Shown here in pieces: positions 1 through 8,600 of a stretch of 11,086 nucleotides of DNA (position 1 is the stretch's first letter; each line of letters begins with the position of its first letter). Source of the DNA: Amoebophrya sp. AT5.2 (Eukaryota > Sar > Dinophyceae > Syndiniales > Amoebophryaceae); the NCBI GenBank assembly GCA_005223375.1, contig RXOD01006159.1, positions 1 through 11,086 of the forward strand. Reading direction: 5' to 3'. The translations under genes and the position numbers were made by a program. The notes under the pieces were generated by a model that saw only the letters and a program-made list of their open reading frames with translations, was not told the origin of the DNA and made no database searches.

Positions 1-3000
1 AGCAGGCGGCTCTTCATCCCTCCCCGCCGGTGTCACCAGCTGCTCCACCGTCGCTCTCGCTTCTACATCACCATTGTCTGCCGCTCGCAGCACCTCCACG
101 TGCTTACCGCCGCGGCTCCACCCGCCAACACCCGACGCGCTTGAGCTGCCCCCGGCGCTTCCAACATCTACATCATCTTCCCCACTGCCACTTTTCCCCC
201 GCCCACCTCCGCCTCCCCCCGAACCCGATCCCGAAACTCTTTCCCGCACTATGTCGCACTGCACGTTCTGGCGCAGCACCACGTCGATGTGGAGCAGTTC
301 TTGTATTCCGCAGATGGCTCGCGTGGTCGCGGTGGCGGTGAGCGCCAGCACCCGCGGCACGTTCAGCTGCTTGAAGAAGTAGTTCAGTCGCATGTAGGTC
401 GGGCGGAAGTTGTGCGACCACACGCTGACGCAGTGCGCCTCGTCCACGCACACCAGGGCCACGGGAAAGTCCCTTGAGGAAAGAGCCCACATGGCCAGCC
501 GCTCCGGCGTCACGAACAACAGGTCCACCTCGTTGTTCCGCACCGCGCCCATGATCCGTCGGCTCTGCTCCGGCGTTTGGTGCGAGTTGATCGCGGCCCC
601 GCGGATGCACTTCGGCAGGTTGCGCAGCTGGTCCGTCATCAGCGCGACCAGGGGGGTGACCACTAATGTCAGGCCCTCGTCGCGGAGCAGCAGCGCGCAA
701 ATCTGGTACACGAGCGACTTGCCCATGCCCGTGGGCAGCAATAAAAGCGTCCGCAGGTTCTCCACAACCACGCTCTCGATGGCCTCCTTCTGGCCGCGGC
801 GAAAGCTGTTGAAGTGCAGCTTTTCCAGGGCCTCGGCAGCGGTCCGGACGACGGTCCGCTCGGCACCGAAACCCCGGCTCCACAGCGGGACGTCCCAGCC
901 CGGGTTGTCCACGAAGTAGTGCTGCGCGAAGGTCTCCTTCGCGAGCTTCTCCCGTTTCGACAAGTAGTGGTTCTGCAGGGCTCTTCCTTGACCCTGACCT
1001 CCCTGTCCGGCGATGCCGTTGTCCGCAGAAAAGTTCATCCGCCCGGGCCGTCGCTTCTTCAGCGACATGAGGCGCTTGGTCGACGCGACGTGCCGGTTGG
1101 GGTTCGCGCGCATGCGCTGCATGTAGCCCTTGGACTGGGGGATAAAGTTTCCGTACCCGTTCTGGTCCGCTTTGGAGCCCTTTTTGGCTACGTGGCCCTT
1201 CTTCGATGCCGCCTGCTTGCCAACCCTGTCCAGGTGGGCGTTCAAAGCGGCGCTCATCACGGGGATGGTGGTCTTCTTTGCTTGCGCTCTACTTTGGGAA
1301 GACGTTGCGGAGGACGAATTTTGCTGATTTTCATTTTCCACGGCATTCTTGAAGAGCGACGGCGCCGACGACGAAATCGCACCGGAGCCAAGAAGACCGC
1401 AGCCCTCCTGGGATAGTGGATTCGCATTCGTGGCTGCATTTCGAAAGCTTTGGTAGTACGGGACGCGCTTAGCGGTTACCGTCGCAGCGGCAGTAGCATG
1501 TTGATGTTTATCTTTATGTGGTGGGGCCGCGACTCTTGCAGTTTCAGCGTCGTCGTCTGGCGGTAGAAGGGTCTCTTTTGGCTTGGCCTTTGGCTTGGCT
1601 GCAGGCTTCGCGGTGGAGACGGCGGGAGCCTGTGTCGCCTTCGGGCGCGGGGGCGCCAGCGCGGCTCTCGGACTTCTGCTTTCTTCCGCGATCGGCGACA
1701 GCTTTTTCCCACCTGCAGCTCGACCGGCTGCACCCTGCTCCACAGCAGCAGCCGGTGCTGGTCTCCGCTTTGATGTTCGATCGCTGGCTTTTTTCTTGCT
1801 GCTCCGGCGTTTCTTGCTGCTGGGTCGGGACTTGGAGGACCGCTCGTCGACATCCGTCGGAATGGCCTCCTCCGACGAGGACGAAGTGTCGTTGCCTGAA
1901 GATGACTCCGGTCCACCGAGGACGTTGTCCCCGACAGCAGCACCCGCTACCGCTTCCACTGCGCTGTCCGAAGTGTAGTGGTCGCTACTGTTCTCCCCCT
2001 CGGCTACTTCGTCAAGAGCCGGCTCGTCGTCGTCCTGTTCGATTTTCCGACGCAGCGGAGTGCCGCGTTTCTTCCGCCGGCGCGCCGACCCAGGCGTGCG
2101 GACCGCTTTAGATTTTTTCGCTGCTGATGTTGACGCGTCCCGGTCGCGCGGGGCAGGTGAAGCCGGGCTCGCTCGACGGCCGTCTCGAACTCTGGTGTTG
2201 GTGAAGTTTTTCGCTCCTGGGGCGCCGACCGTTCCTGCTACAGGCGCTCCGCTTCTTCCACCATCGGCGACCACGCGACCGTCCAGCGCGGCCCCCCCGA
2301 CGACCGCGAATCCGGTTTGGAGACTAAAATCCAGCCCATCCTTCGCCATTTTTCGGTTTTCCTGCACCCGCGCGGCCAGGCGCTTCGCCCGGAGGACCTT
2401 CTGGTTCAGCTCGTGGATAACGTTCCGATTTACCGTGTTCTTGGGCAGAGGTTTGGGAGGCTCGCGCTCCTCGCCCATCTCGGGGTCGTCGACGAGCACA
2501 GACGGGTCTAAGGAGCATTCGATCTGCATGTCGATGTTCTCATGCAGTTGCAGCCTCCCTGTGGCTGTGTCGCCCGTCGGTCTTCGTCCTACCATACCCA
2601 TGTCGCCCTTGCGTATTTCTGACGATGTAGTTCCCCCTCCACTGCCACTTGATGGAGGTTTCGCTTTTGGTCCACCGCCTGGTGGCAGCATGACAGACAC
2701 CGCCGCCTTCGCCTTGGGTGCCGCGCGCTTCCTCATTTTTGCAGTCGTGCTGGAAACCGCAGCACCAGCTCCCGCTCCCGCCGGCGCAGATTTCTTCTTT
2801 GCACTGACCACGCGCCGTTTTTTCGTTGGGGGGCCAGCTCCGCTCTCGGCTGTTGATTTTCCAGGAAGGAACGCATTTCCGGCACCTCGATTTTCCATGA
2901 AGCTGTTCTGCGCCCACTCACCGCATTTTACTTTCTCCTCGAGCGCCAGCCGTTTGTTCGCTCTTCCCGCGTAGTTCACGAACGAAGTCGTCGGCCCCGA

Positions 3001-3654
3001 CACCAGGTACATGGACGCAAACATGTCACCGGTGGACCCCGGACGATAGATCGGCGCCGTGTTAGTGACCACCGCAGCTCCTGCTCCTGCACCCCCACCA
3101 CGCGAGGACGTCTCACACGCTTTCGCTTGAGCTTCTTCTACCTCTTCCGCGTGCAGAGCTTTTAGTTCCTCAGTTGCTTGCTCCTCGTTCTTCATGTCGA
3201 TGTCCGCCTCAATCTCGCGGTCGTCGTCGAAAAAAAAGTCATTGTCATCGAAATTGTGTGCCTCCTGCGCCTGGAGGTGCGCGGCCGGTGGTGCAGGTTT
3301 TGCACTGGCCGTCGCCGGAAGATGTTGTGGGCTGGACGAAGTGTTGACTGCCGCGATGACCTCCGCAGCTGCATCTGCTGCGGTCGGATGCTGCAGAGCG
3401 GCGCCGACGTTCGGGACTGACTTCCTGCTTTCGCGAACGGGAGTCGGAGCATCGGCAACTTCCTTGTCCTTGTGGATGCTTCGCGCCGGCGGCAGAAAAG
3501 CGCTGGATGAAGACGATGAGGATGAGGGGATGAGCGCTGTTGCCGCCGGAGTACCTCCAATTTGCGGCGGTGCCGCTGGCAATCCGTTCGCGCTGGGCGC
3601 GCTTGCATTGGAACCCTGCGTCGCAAGGGGCTTCTTTTTGCGTACATACATCAT
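1..3654 (-). CDS. RECQL4: RecQ4-type DNA helicase, 3'-partial (C-terminus beyond left edge)
   Basis: One open frame of 1,218 codons runs from ATG at 3654 to base 1 with no stop. An in-frame TAG lies just upstream of the two adjacent ATGs, and A is at -3. Residues 1 to about 815 are low-complexity, rich in Ala, Ser, Pro, Lys and acidic residues, with basic nuclear-localisation-like clusters. Near residues 832-870 is a basic block (NGYGNFIPQSKGYMQRMR then KRLMSLKKRR) that resembles the block before the helicase core of animal RECQL4. The core follows: motif 0 FRRGQKEA (about 951-958), Walker A LLPTGMGKS (about 972-980), DEAH (1071-1074), WSHNFRPTYMR, and ALTATAT (about 1104-1110). WSHNFRP is typical of RecQ4 rather than other RecQ helicases. 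From about residue 1140 a Gly/Ser-rich acidic stretch runs to the edge, so the second RecA domain is not seen. Known RecQ4/Sld2 proteins act in replication initiation and repair in the nucleus. A Sld2-like N-terminal piece is possible near KCGEWAQNSFMENRG (2892-2936) but weak. No introns are evident. Confidence 0.9.
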   Translation of the reverse strand, partial: MMYVRKKKPLATQGSNASAPSANGLPAAPPQIGGTPAATALIPSSSSSSSSAFLPPARSIHKDKEVADAPTPVRESRKSVPNVGAALQHPTAADAAAEVIAAVNTSSSPQHLPATASAKPAPPAAHLQAQEAHNFDDNDFFFDDDREIEADIDMKNEEQATEELKALHAEEVEEAQAKACETSSRGGGAGAGAAVVTNTAPIYRPGSTGDMFASMYLVSGPTTSFVNYAGRANKRLALEEKVKCGEWAQNSFMENRGAGNAFLPGKSTAESGAGPPTKKRRVVSAKKKSAPAGAGAGAAVSSTTAKMRKRAAPKAKAAVSVMLPPGGGPKAKPPSSGSGGGTTSSEIRKGDMGMVGRRPTGDTATGRLQLHENIDMQIECSLDPSVLVDDPEMGEEREPPKPLPKNTVNRNVIHELNQKVLRAKRLAARVQENRKMAKDGLDFSLQTGFAVVGGAALDGRVVADGGRSGAPVAGTVGAPGAKNFTNTRVRDGRRASPASPAPRDRDASTSAAKKSKAVRTPGSARRRKKRGTPLRRKIEQDDDEPALDEVAEGENSSDHYTSDSAVEAVAGAAVGDNVLGGPESSSGNDTSSSSEEAIPTDVDERSSKSRPSSKKRRSSKKKASDRTSKRRPAPAAAVEQGAAGRAAGGKKLSPIAEESRSPRAALAPPRPKATQAPAVSTAKPAAKPKAKPKETLLPPDDDAETARVAAPPHKDKHQHATAAATVTAKRVPYYQSFRNAATNANPLSQEGCGLLGSGAISSSAPSLFKNAVENENQQNSSSATSSQSRAQAKKTTIPVMSAALNAHLDRVGKQAASKKGHVAKKGSKADQNGYGNFIPQSKGYMQRMRANPNRHVASTKRLMSLKKRRPGRMNFSADNGIAGQGGQGQGRALQNHYLSKREKLAKETFAQHYFVDNPGWDVPLWSRGFGAERTVVRTAAEALEKLHFNSFRRGQKEAIESVVVENLRTLLLLPTGMGKSLVYQICALLLRDEGLTLVVTPLVALMTDQLRNLPKCIRGAAINSHQTPEQSRRIMGAVRNNEVDLLFVTPERLAMWALSSRDFPVALVCVDEAHCVSVWSHNFRPTYMRLNYFFKQLNVPRVLALTATATTRAICGIQELLHIDVVLRQNVQCDIVRERVSGSGSGGGGGGRGKSGSGEDDVDVGSAGGSSSASGVGGWSRGGKHVEVLRAADNGDVEARATVEQLVTPAGRDEEPPA

Positions 3655-4244
3655 CTTTGCAAAGTCGTGGCGGCTATGTGCTTCCTAAGTATACATTTTC
3701 AAGCGCATGCTCATTGCTTTTTTTTTTCGTACGGTCACGACGATTTTTTTTCCACCCCCACAATGTCCCTAGTGCCCACAGTCACCAGAGCAGCTGCTCG
3801 CGTATTTGTATTTGATCTTTTAAATTTAAAGTTCTTTCGCTGGCCTCCTTGTCTTAAGCTTAAAGTTAACCCTACGAAGCGATTTTTCATCTATCTTTAG
3901 TACTCACAAGCCTTTTTTTTGGCTTTTCTTTGCTCGTCGACGTCCGGTAGCTCGTTCGCGAAAAATCGGGCTGTTTCTATAAATATTTTGAACACAAGCA
4001 GTCAGGCCGATGTGCACCTCAATTCTTGGCGCGAAAGTCGTCGTCACCAGAGCACAAAGTAAGGCGGTAGCAGCAGTCAAACAATCGAGCGAGGACGCTG
4101 CGTCACTTGTTCCTCTACCACGGAGACGGACCCGAAAAATGTGGAGCCCAGCGGCAGCGAGGACGAAGCAAACCAGGTCCTCGGCAAAAAAGAAAACGTC
4201 GTTGTACTTGTACATTAACATTGATTTACATTAGCTTGTGATCT
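3655..4244. other. Intergenic region between helicase start and DsbA-like gene
   Basis: This 590-bp gap holds the downstream region of the DsbA-like gene and the promoter/5' UTR of the helicase gene. It is AT-rich, with T-tracts at about 3718-3727 and 3743-3750. There is a small stem-loop with arms AAGCC and GGCTT at 3908-3925 around eight T, and an AT-rich TATAAATATTTT stretch near 3977. Short frames on both strands (for example 4010-4234 plus and 3904-4221 minus) match no protein family I recognise. I assign no gene and no defined promoter motif. Confidence 0.6.
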
Positions 4245-4904
4245 TCACGCTACCAAGCACGCTTCAATTTTTTCCAGCCACTGTTCCGCTGTCCAGCCGC
4301 TGGACACGTCCGCGGCCTCCACGTCGTTCATGAAGACCGTCGGCGTGACGTGCACCCCTCTCTTCCGATGCATTTTGCACATGGCCATCATTGCGTCGTA
4401 GACCAGACCCGGCCCCTGCTCTTCTTCGAACTTCTTCAGCCAATTTTTGTCGACCCTTTCCGCTTCCTCCTCCGTGAGCACTTGCTTTCCCACGCCCAGC
4501 GACAGGATCAGCTTGTGCAGCTCCCGCCGCGTCATGTGGCACGTCTGGTGGTCGCAGAACAGTTCGTAGCGCTTTTCCAGCACGGCGGAGGCGAAGTCCC
4601 AGTACTTGGCTTTGCCGAGTTCGAAGGTCACCGCAAACGCCGTCTCGTGCATCACCGAGGATTGCATGTGCCAGGCCTGCGACACGGGTTGAAACAGAAA
4701 CTCAACCGTGTTCTCGTAGCGCGCGGGGTTGGTCTTGGCCTTTTCCCGCAGCGTCGGCATCACCTGTTCGCGGAGGGTCTTCATCATCATGGCCGAGAAA
4801 GGACAACAGAGGTCCTGGAACAACTCGATCTTCAGCTTGGGGTAGCGGCCAGCCGCAAACTCGGCCGAAAACCCCAAGGGGGCCGGAGGAATCTTGGGGG
4901 GCAT
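4245..4904 (-). CDS. DsbA-like thioredoxin-fold protein with monothiol CPFS motif
   Basis: A complete single-exon frame of 219 residues. The ATG at 4904 has A at -3 and an in-frame TAG nine bases upstream, which fixes the start; TGA is at 4247-4245. It begins with a short Pro-rich leader, without a clear signal peptide or membrane segment. A beta strand KLKIELFQDL follows, running into CCPFS, with the candidate catalytic cysteine at 34 and Ser at 37 in place of the second cysteine. A helical middle follows (about 60-165), then VTPTVFMN near 186-193, whose Pro188 is the expected cis-proline of the thioredoxin fold. The C-terminal helix has the SSGWTAEQWLEKI pattern common in eukaryotic DsbA-family proteins. 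Length and order fit that family (usually about 200-240 residues). CPFS instead of CPxC suggests a monothiol reaction, for example with glutathione, rather than disulfide transfer by a CxxC pair. The substrate is unknown and the location is probably cytosolic. Cysteines in CDHQTCHM (about 117-124) could add redox or metal function. Confidence 0.85.
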   Translation of the reverse strand: MPPKIPPAPLGFSAEFAAGRYPKLKIELFQDLCCPFSAMMMKTLREQVMPTLREKAKTNPARYENTVEFLFQPVSQAWHMQSSVMHETAFAVTFELGKAKYWDFASAVLEKRYELFCDHQTCHMTRRELHKLILSLGVGKQVLTEEEAERVDKNWLKKFEEEQGPGLVYDAMMAMCKMHRKRGVHVTPTVFMNDVEAADVSSGWTAEQWLEKIEACLVA

Positions 4905-5638
4905 TTTTATCTATTGGCGAAGGCGAAGAGGAAGATGAATCCAAAGTAGATCTCACCGACAGTCGTGTATTGCCCGAGGAATACAGCGACTTCTTTAGCT
5001 GCAAGGAAAGATCCAGAGAGAAAGCGATGTGAATGTTCTCGCGGCCCTATGTATTGTAGTTGTTCCTGTCACACCAGGACCAGATTCACATGGTTGCGCG
5101 ATAATCATAATGACGTGGAGGTCAAACTCAAATCTTCTTCTTCAATGCCAGCGCCAGGCTTATATAATCGAGTAGACGTCCACGTCGGACCGGCACAATG
5201 AATAAAGAGAGGAGGACCTGGACCACACTGAAGATACTATACGAACTTACATTCATTTATAAATAGATCATGGCGAAAAGCAGCGAGACGGCGTGCCATG
5301 TGTCGCGGGGTCAATTGCGGGCTTCGAACCATGTATGTACATAATGTTGATCAACCGCCGGTGATATGATTGAATTCACGATACATACACCACACGAGAC
5401 CACGATGCCAGTGCTCGTTCGGAACAGCAAAAGGACGGGCATCAAACTCGGTTGAGAAAGCTCGCAAGACAATGGGTCCTTACGTTCTCTTTCTCGCCGC
5501 GCTCGCCTTCGCTGGAGAACGGAATATGGAGATGCATTTTCATTCGGTTCAAGACCTTCTGGCAGAAGCTTTGTTCTCCAATGGCGCCCTATCTTGTTGG
5601 TGCAAGCACTGCTCGTGCTCCTCCTGAGTGGAACCAAC
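4905..5638. other. Intergenic region between DsbA-like gene and Pol I subunit stop
   Basis: This 734-bp gap contains the 3' UTR of the polymerase gene and the upstream region of the DsbA-like gene. I see AT-rich patches (TATATAATC near 5161, ATTTATAAAT near 5256). An 8-bp inverted pair, GACGTGGA at 5112-5119 and TCCACGTC at 5179-5186, lies 59 bp apart. Short frames on both strands look random in composition and have no recognisable family motif. No RNA gene could be supported. Confidence 0.6.
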
Positions 5639-8600
5639 TCAGCCCTGCAGTTCCATCATCATTTTCATGTCATCGTCGTGGTCCTTCATTACGTTCCGGG
5701 GCAGTATCGTGATCGGATTCGGATTCTGCTCACCACTCCGAGGAAGCGTAGTTCCGCTTCTGTACGCGTCGTACACCGGGTCCGTAAGCTTCATCTGCAG
5801 GTTGATGCCCATCGCCGCAAATTCGACCGTGAGCAGTCGGTACACAAACGGAATGTCTTTCGCCACGCACTCGATGTCCTTCGCGTTGGGGTCGCTTTGC
5901 CGCGCCTTCCGGCTGCATGGCGGGCAGATCGCGGTCGTTATTGCCCGCGCGCCGAAGCTGGTGCCGCCTCCTCCGTGATACTGCAACCCGTCCCTGTTCT
6001 CCCGCAACGAGTTCATGCCGCGGTTCGCGTCCCGGCTGTACGCGGTGCGGTTGGCCGAGAAGGCGCTACCCGCCCCGGACTCCTGTTTCGGCACCGGGGT
6101 GATGATGCTGCCGCAGCACGGACAGACGAAGCCCAGGGAGTAGTCGCTGCACCGCATCAGCCGGTCGTGCACCAGGAAGGCCGTGCCGTGCGCGACGAGC
6201 GCGTCGCGCTCCATCTCTCCGAGGCGGATACCACCGTGTCGCTGCCGCCCCTTCACGGGCTGGCGGGTCGTGGGGTCGGAGGGACCCAGGGCGCGGACCT
6301 GGGCCTTGTCCGCAACCATGTGCCGCAGCCGCTGGTAGTAGACAACGCCCATGAAAATGTGCGTCTGCATCGGCTCGCCGTGGATGCCGTCGTACAGCTG
6401 CTCGGTGCCGTAATAATCGTACCTGGATGTGGATGGTGGAGGTCATGGTCATGGTCCGACGTCGTTAGAGCTAGATGAAAGTGAATCGATCGAGAAACAA
6501 AAGCAGGCCACATGCAGCTGCAATGAGTGGTTCTGTCAGAAAAGACGATACAAACTACCGAGAGCCCGCCATGTGGCCATAAAGGCGACGGGATCGGGTC
6601 ATAGCCAATTTTCTGATTTGTGTGCGACTTCCATGTAAATGGTTCCGCGATCGGATACCGCTGAGAAAACACAGTCGGCAGATCGCACTGGAAGAAGTCA
6701 TTGGGAACGCTAGCATCCATTGATTTTTCAGTCTAAGTCTATGTCTCACAGCGCAGACACGAGCGTGTTACACGTAAACTCCACGACTGGAGGACAAAAT
6801 AAGAATCATAATCCAATGATTCTCACCCGTAGTCCTTGAGCACTCTTCCGAAGTATTCTGCGGGCATTGGTTGTCTTTCTCCGTCGCATGCCGTAACGGG
6901 GTCTTTTTCTAGGAACGGGTCGTCCTCGTTGTTGGTGTCGTAGTTGAAGTGACCGCGGTACTTCCGGAACGCCGTGGCGTTGACGTGCTTCGTCCCGGTT
7001 AGCGCCGCCGCCTTCCCCGCCATCGACTCGATCAGCTGCCCGATGGTCATGCGCGACGGGAACCCGTGCGGGTTGAACAAAATGTCCGGCACCATTCCCC
7101 GCGCCGAGAACGGCATGTCGGAAGCCTGCCACAGAGTCGCCATCACCCCCTTCTGCCCGTGCCGCGTAGCGAACTTGTCGCCCACCATGGGGCGGCGGTT
7201 ATACCGCAGCTTCAAAGACAGCTTGGTCTGGTTCTCCTCCAAGTTGCCGCCTGCGATAATTTATTAAGCGATTCGATCAGAGCTAAGCATATTGAATCTT
7301 TATTTCTGGGAAGATAGAGATACAGGACGAAGGACCAAGAAAAATAATGAGCGAGATTCATCCATCCTATGAGGACCACCACTACCACAGCTCCATTTAT
7401 TCACAATTATTTCTAATACTCGAAAAAAATAAAATTTAGAAGTATTTATAGTATACAGGTATAGTTCCTACCAGCGAAGGAGCCTCCCGAGATGACGGTG
7501 ATGTTTTCCAGCCAGCAGGGGTCTGCGTCTTTGTACTTGGTGACCATTTCCTCCCCCGTGGCCTTGTTCACGGAGGTGACTAGGACCATGCCCTGCGTCA
7601 GTTGCGTGCACATTAGAGGGGTGCAAAACCCATCTTCGGCGGCATTTATTCTGGCCGATGTTGCTTGGCTTCTCCTTCTGTCGCGATCAAATACGAGACA
7701 AAATTATAGATACAAGACGAAACACGAGACAGCACAGAGCATTCATGGCGCCTCTTGCCTGCCGCTTTGCAATTGCAGTGCTTGCCTCACTTCCTCCCTA
7801 GCAGCTGCAGTCGGAGCATCGAATGCGTCCAAACACAAGACCAAACACAAGAGAAAATATATTTATATGAGACCATGACCAAGTACAAGACAATACAGTC
7901 AGAAAACACCCGCTGCCCACGTCACGGTAGGCGTAGCCGACCATAACCAACTACCAAAGCCGGGGGAAATACTTACAAGACCCCAATCGCATCTTCGCAG
8001 AACAATGCCCCGCGGCTAAACGGGTCAAGTACAGTTGATGATCGTCCCCTCCTTAAGCCGACCTTCGGCGTGCCGTCCAGCTGCATGTGGGCGTTCTCTT
8101 TCCCCCGCGCCACCAGTTCCTTTTTCGCCACGTTCCAGTTCGAGAAGGCCCAGTTCGAGGCGAGGTTGCGGTTCTTGGCGTCCTTCTCCGGCACGCAGGA
8201 AATGATCTTCTGCTTGTACACGTTGCCCGCCATGAACCCGCGGTCGTACGACATCTTGTTGATTATCATCGCGTCCTCCATGTCGTAGCCTGTGGGTGAG
8301 GACTCGATGATAATCAACAAGATGAATGAAGAGCGGGTGGAGGATTCGCCATTCAGCGATGCAATACTTGATGTTCAACAGTAGAAACAGATTTAGTAAA
8401 TTTTTACATTTTGCAGCTTCGCAGCTATACGTGTGGCCTCTGTCATGATCATGTTGATGCCCTTCGAAAAATCGAGGTCCTCCACCATCAAGCAAAGCCT
8501 CCAAAGCGAACTACGTATCAATATCAACACTGTAAAAAATAAAAAGTTATAATGTAGTCTTCGCTGACGCTGTACCTGTGTATGCGCAGACGGCCACGAT

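Larger units (their letters stand above)
7651..7976 (-). other. Intron, 326 nt (canonical model), carries introner-like copy B
   Basis: The donor is GTCTT/GTAAGT after 7977. The acceptor drawn here is GGCCAG ending at 7651, which keeps frame (phase 2) and adds 13 residues, [13 protein letters not shown], before CTQLTQGM. An alternative ends the intron at about 7612, where the repeat stops, with no AG. Both are in frame, and protein conservation here is too low to decide. Confidence 0.7.

Noticed and set aside
173..883. 236-codon minus-strand frame inside the helicase region
   Set aside because: It is out of frame with the helicase motifs and has no family motif; a GC-rich shadow of the true frame.
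2060..2974. 304-codon plus-strand frame opposite the helicase N-terminus
   Set aside because: Low-complexity antisense shadow of the continuous minus-strand coding frame.
3904..4221. 105-codon minus-strand frame upstream of the helicase
   Set aside because: No recognisable domain; it lies in AT-rich intergenic sequence with a mixed, unconvincing composition.
5311..5345. TTCGAA-containing stretch resembling a tRNA T-loop
   Set aside because: The flanking bases cannot form a T-stem on either strand, and no acceptor or anticodon arm is present.
5594..6478. 294-codon plus-strand frame opposite the last polymerase exon
   Set aside because: Antisense to well-conserved Pol I sequence with no recognisable motif; a shadow.
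8025..8090. Apparent frameshift in the polymerase (GLRRGRSS versus GRLKEGT in another frame)
   Set aside because: The annotated frame continues into LDPF and a proper GTAAGT donor with consistent phase, while the alternative frame stops at once. A lineage-specific insertion is simpler.
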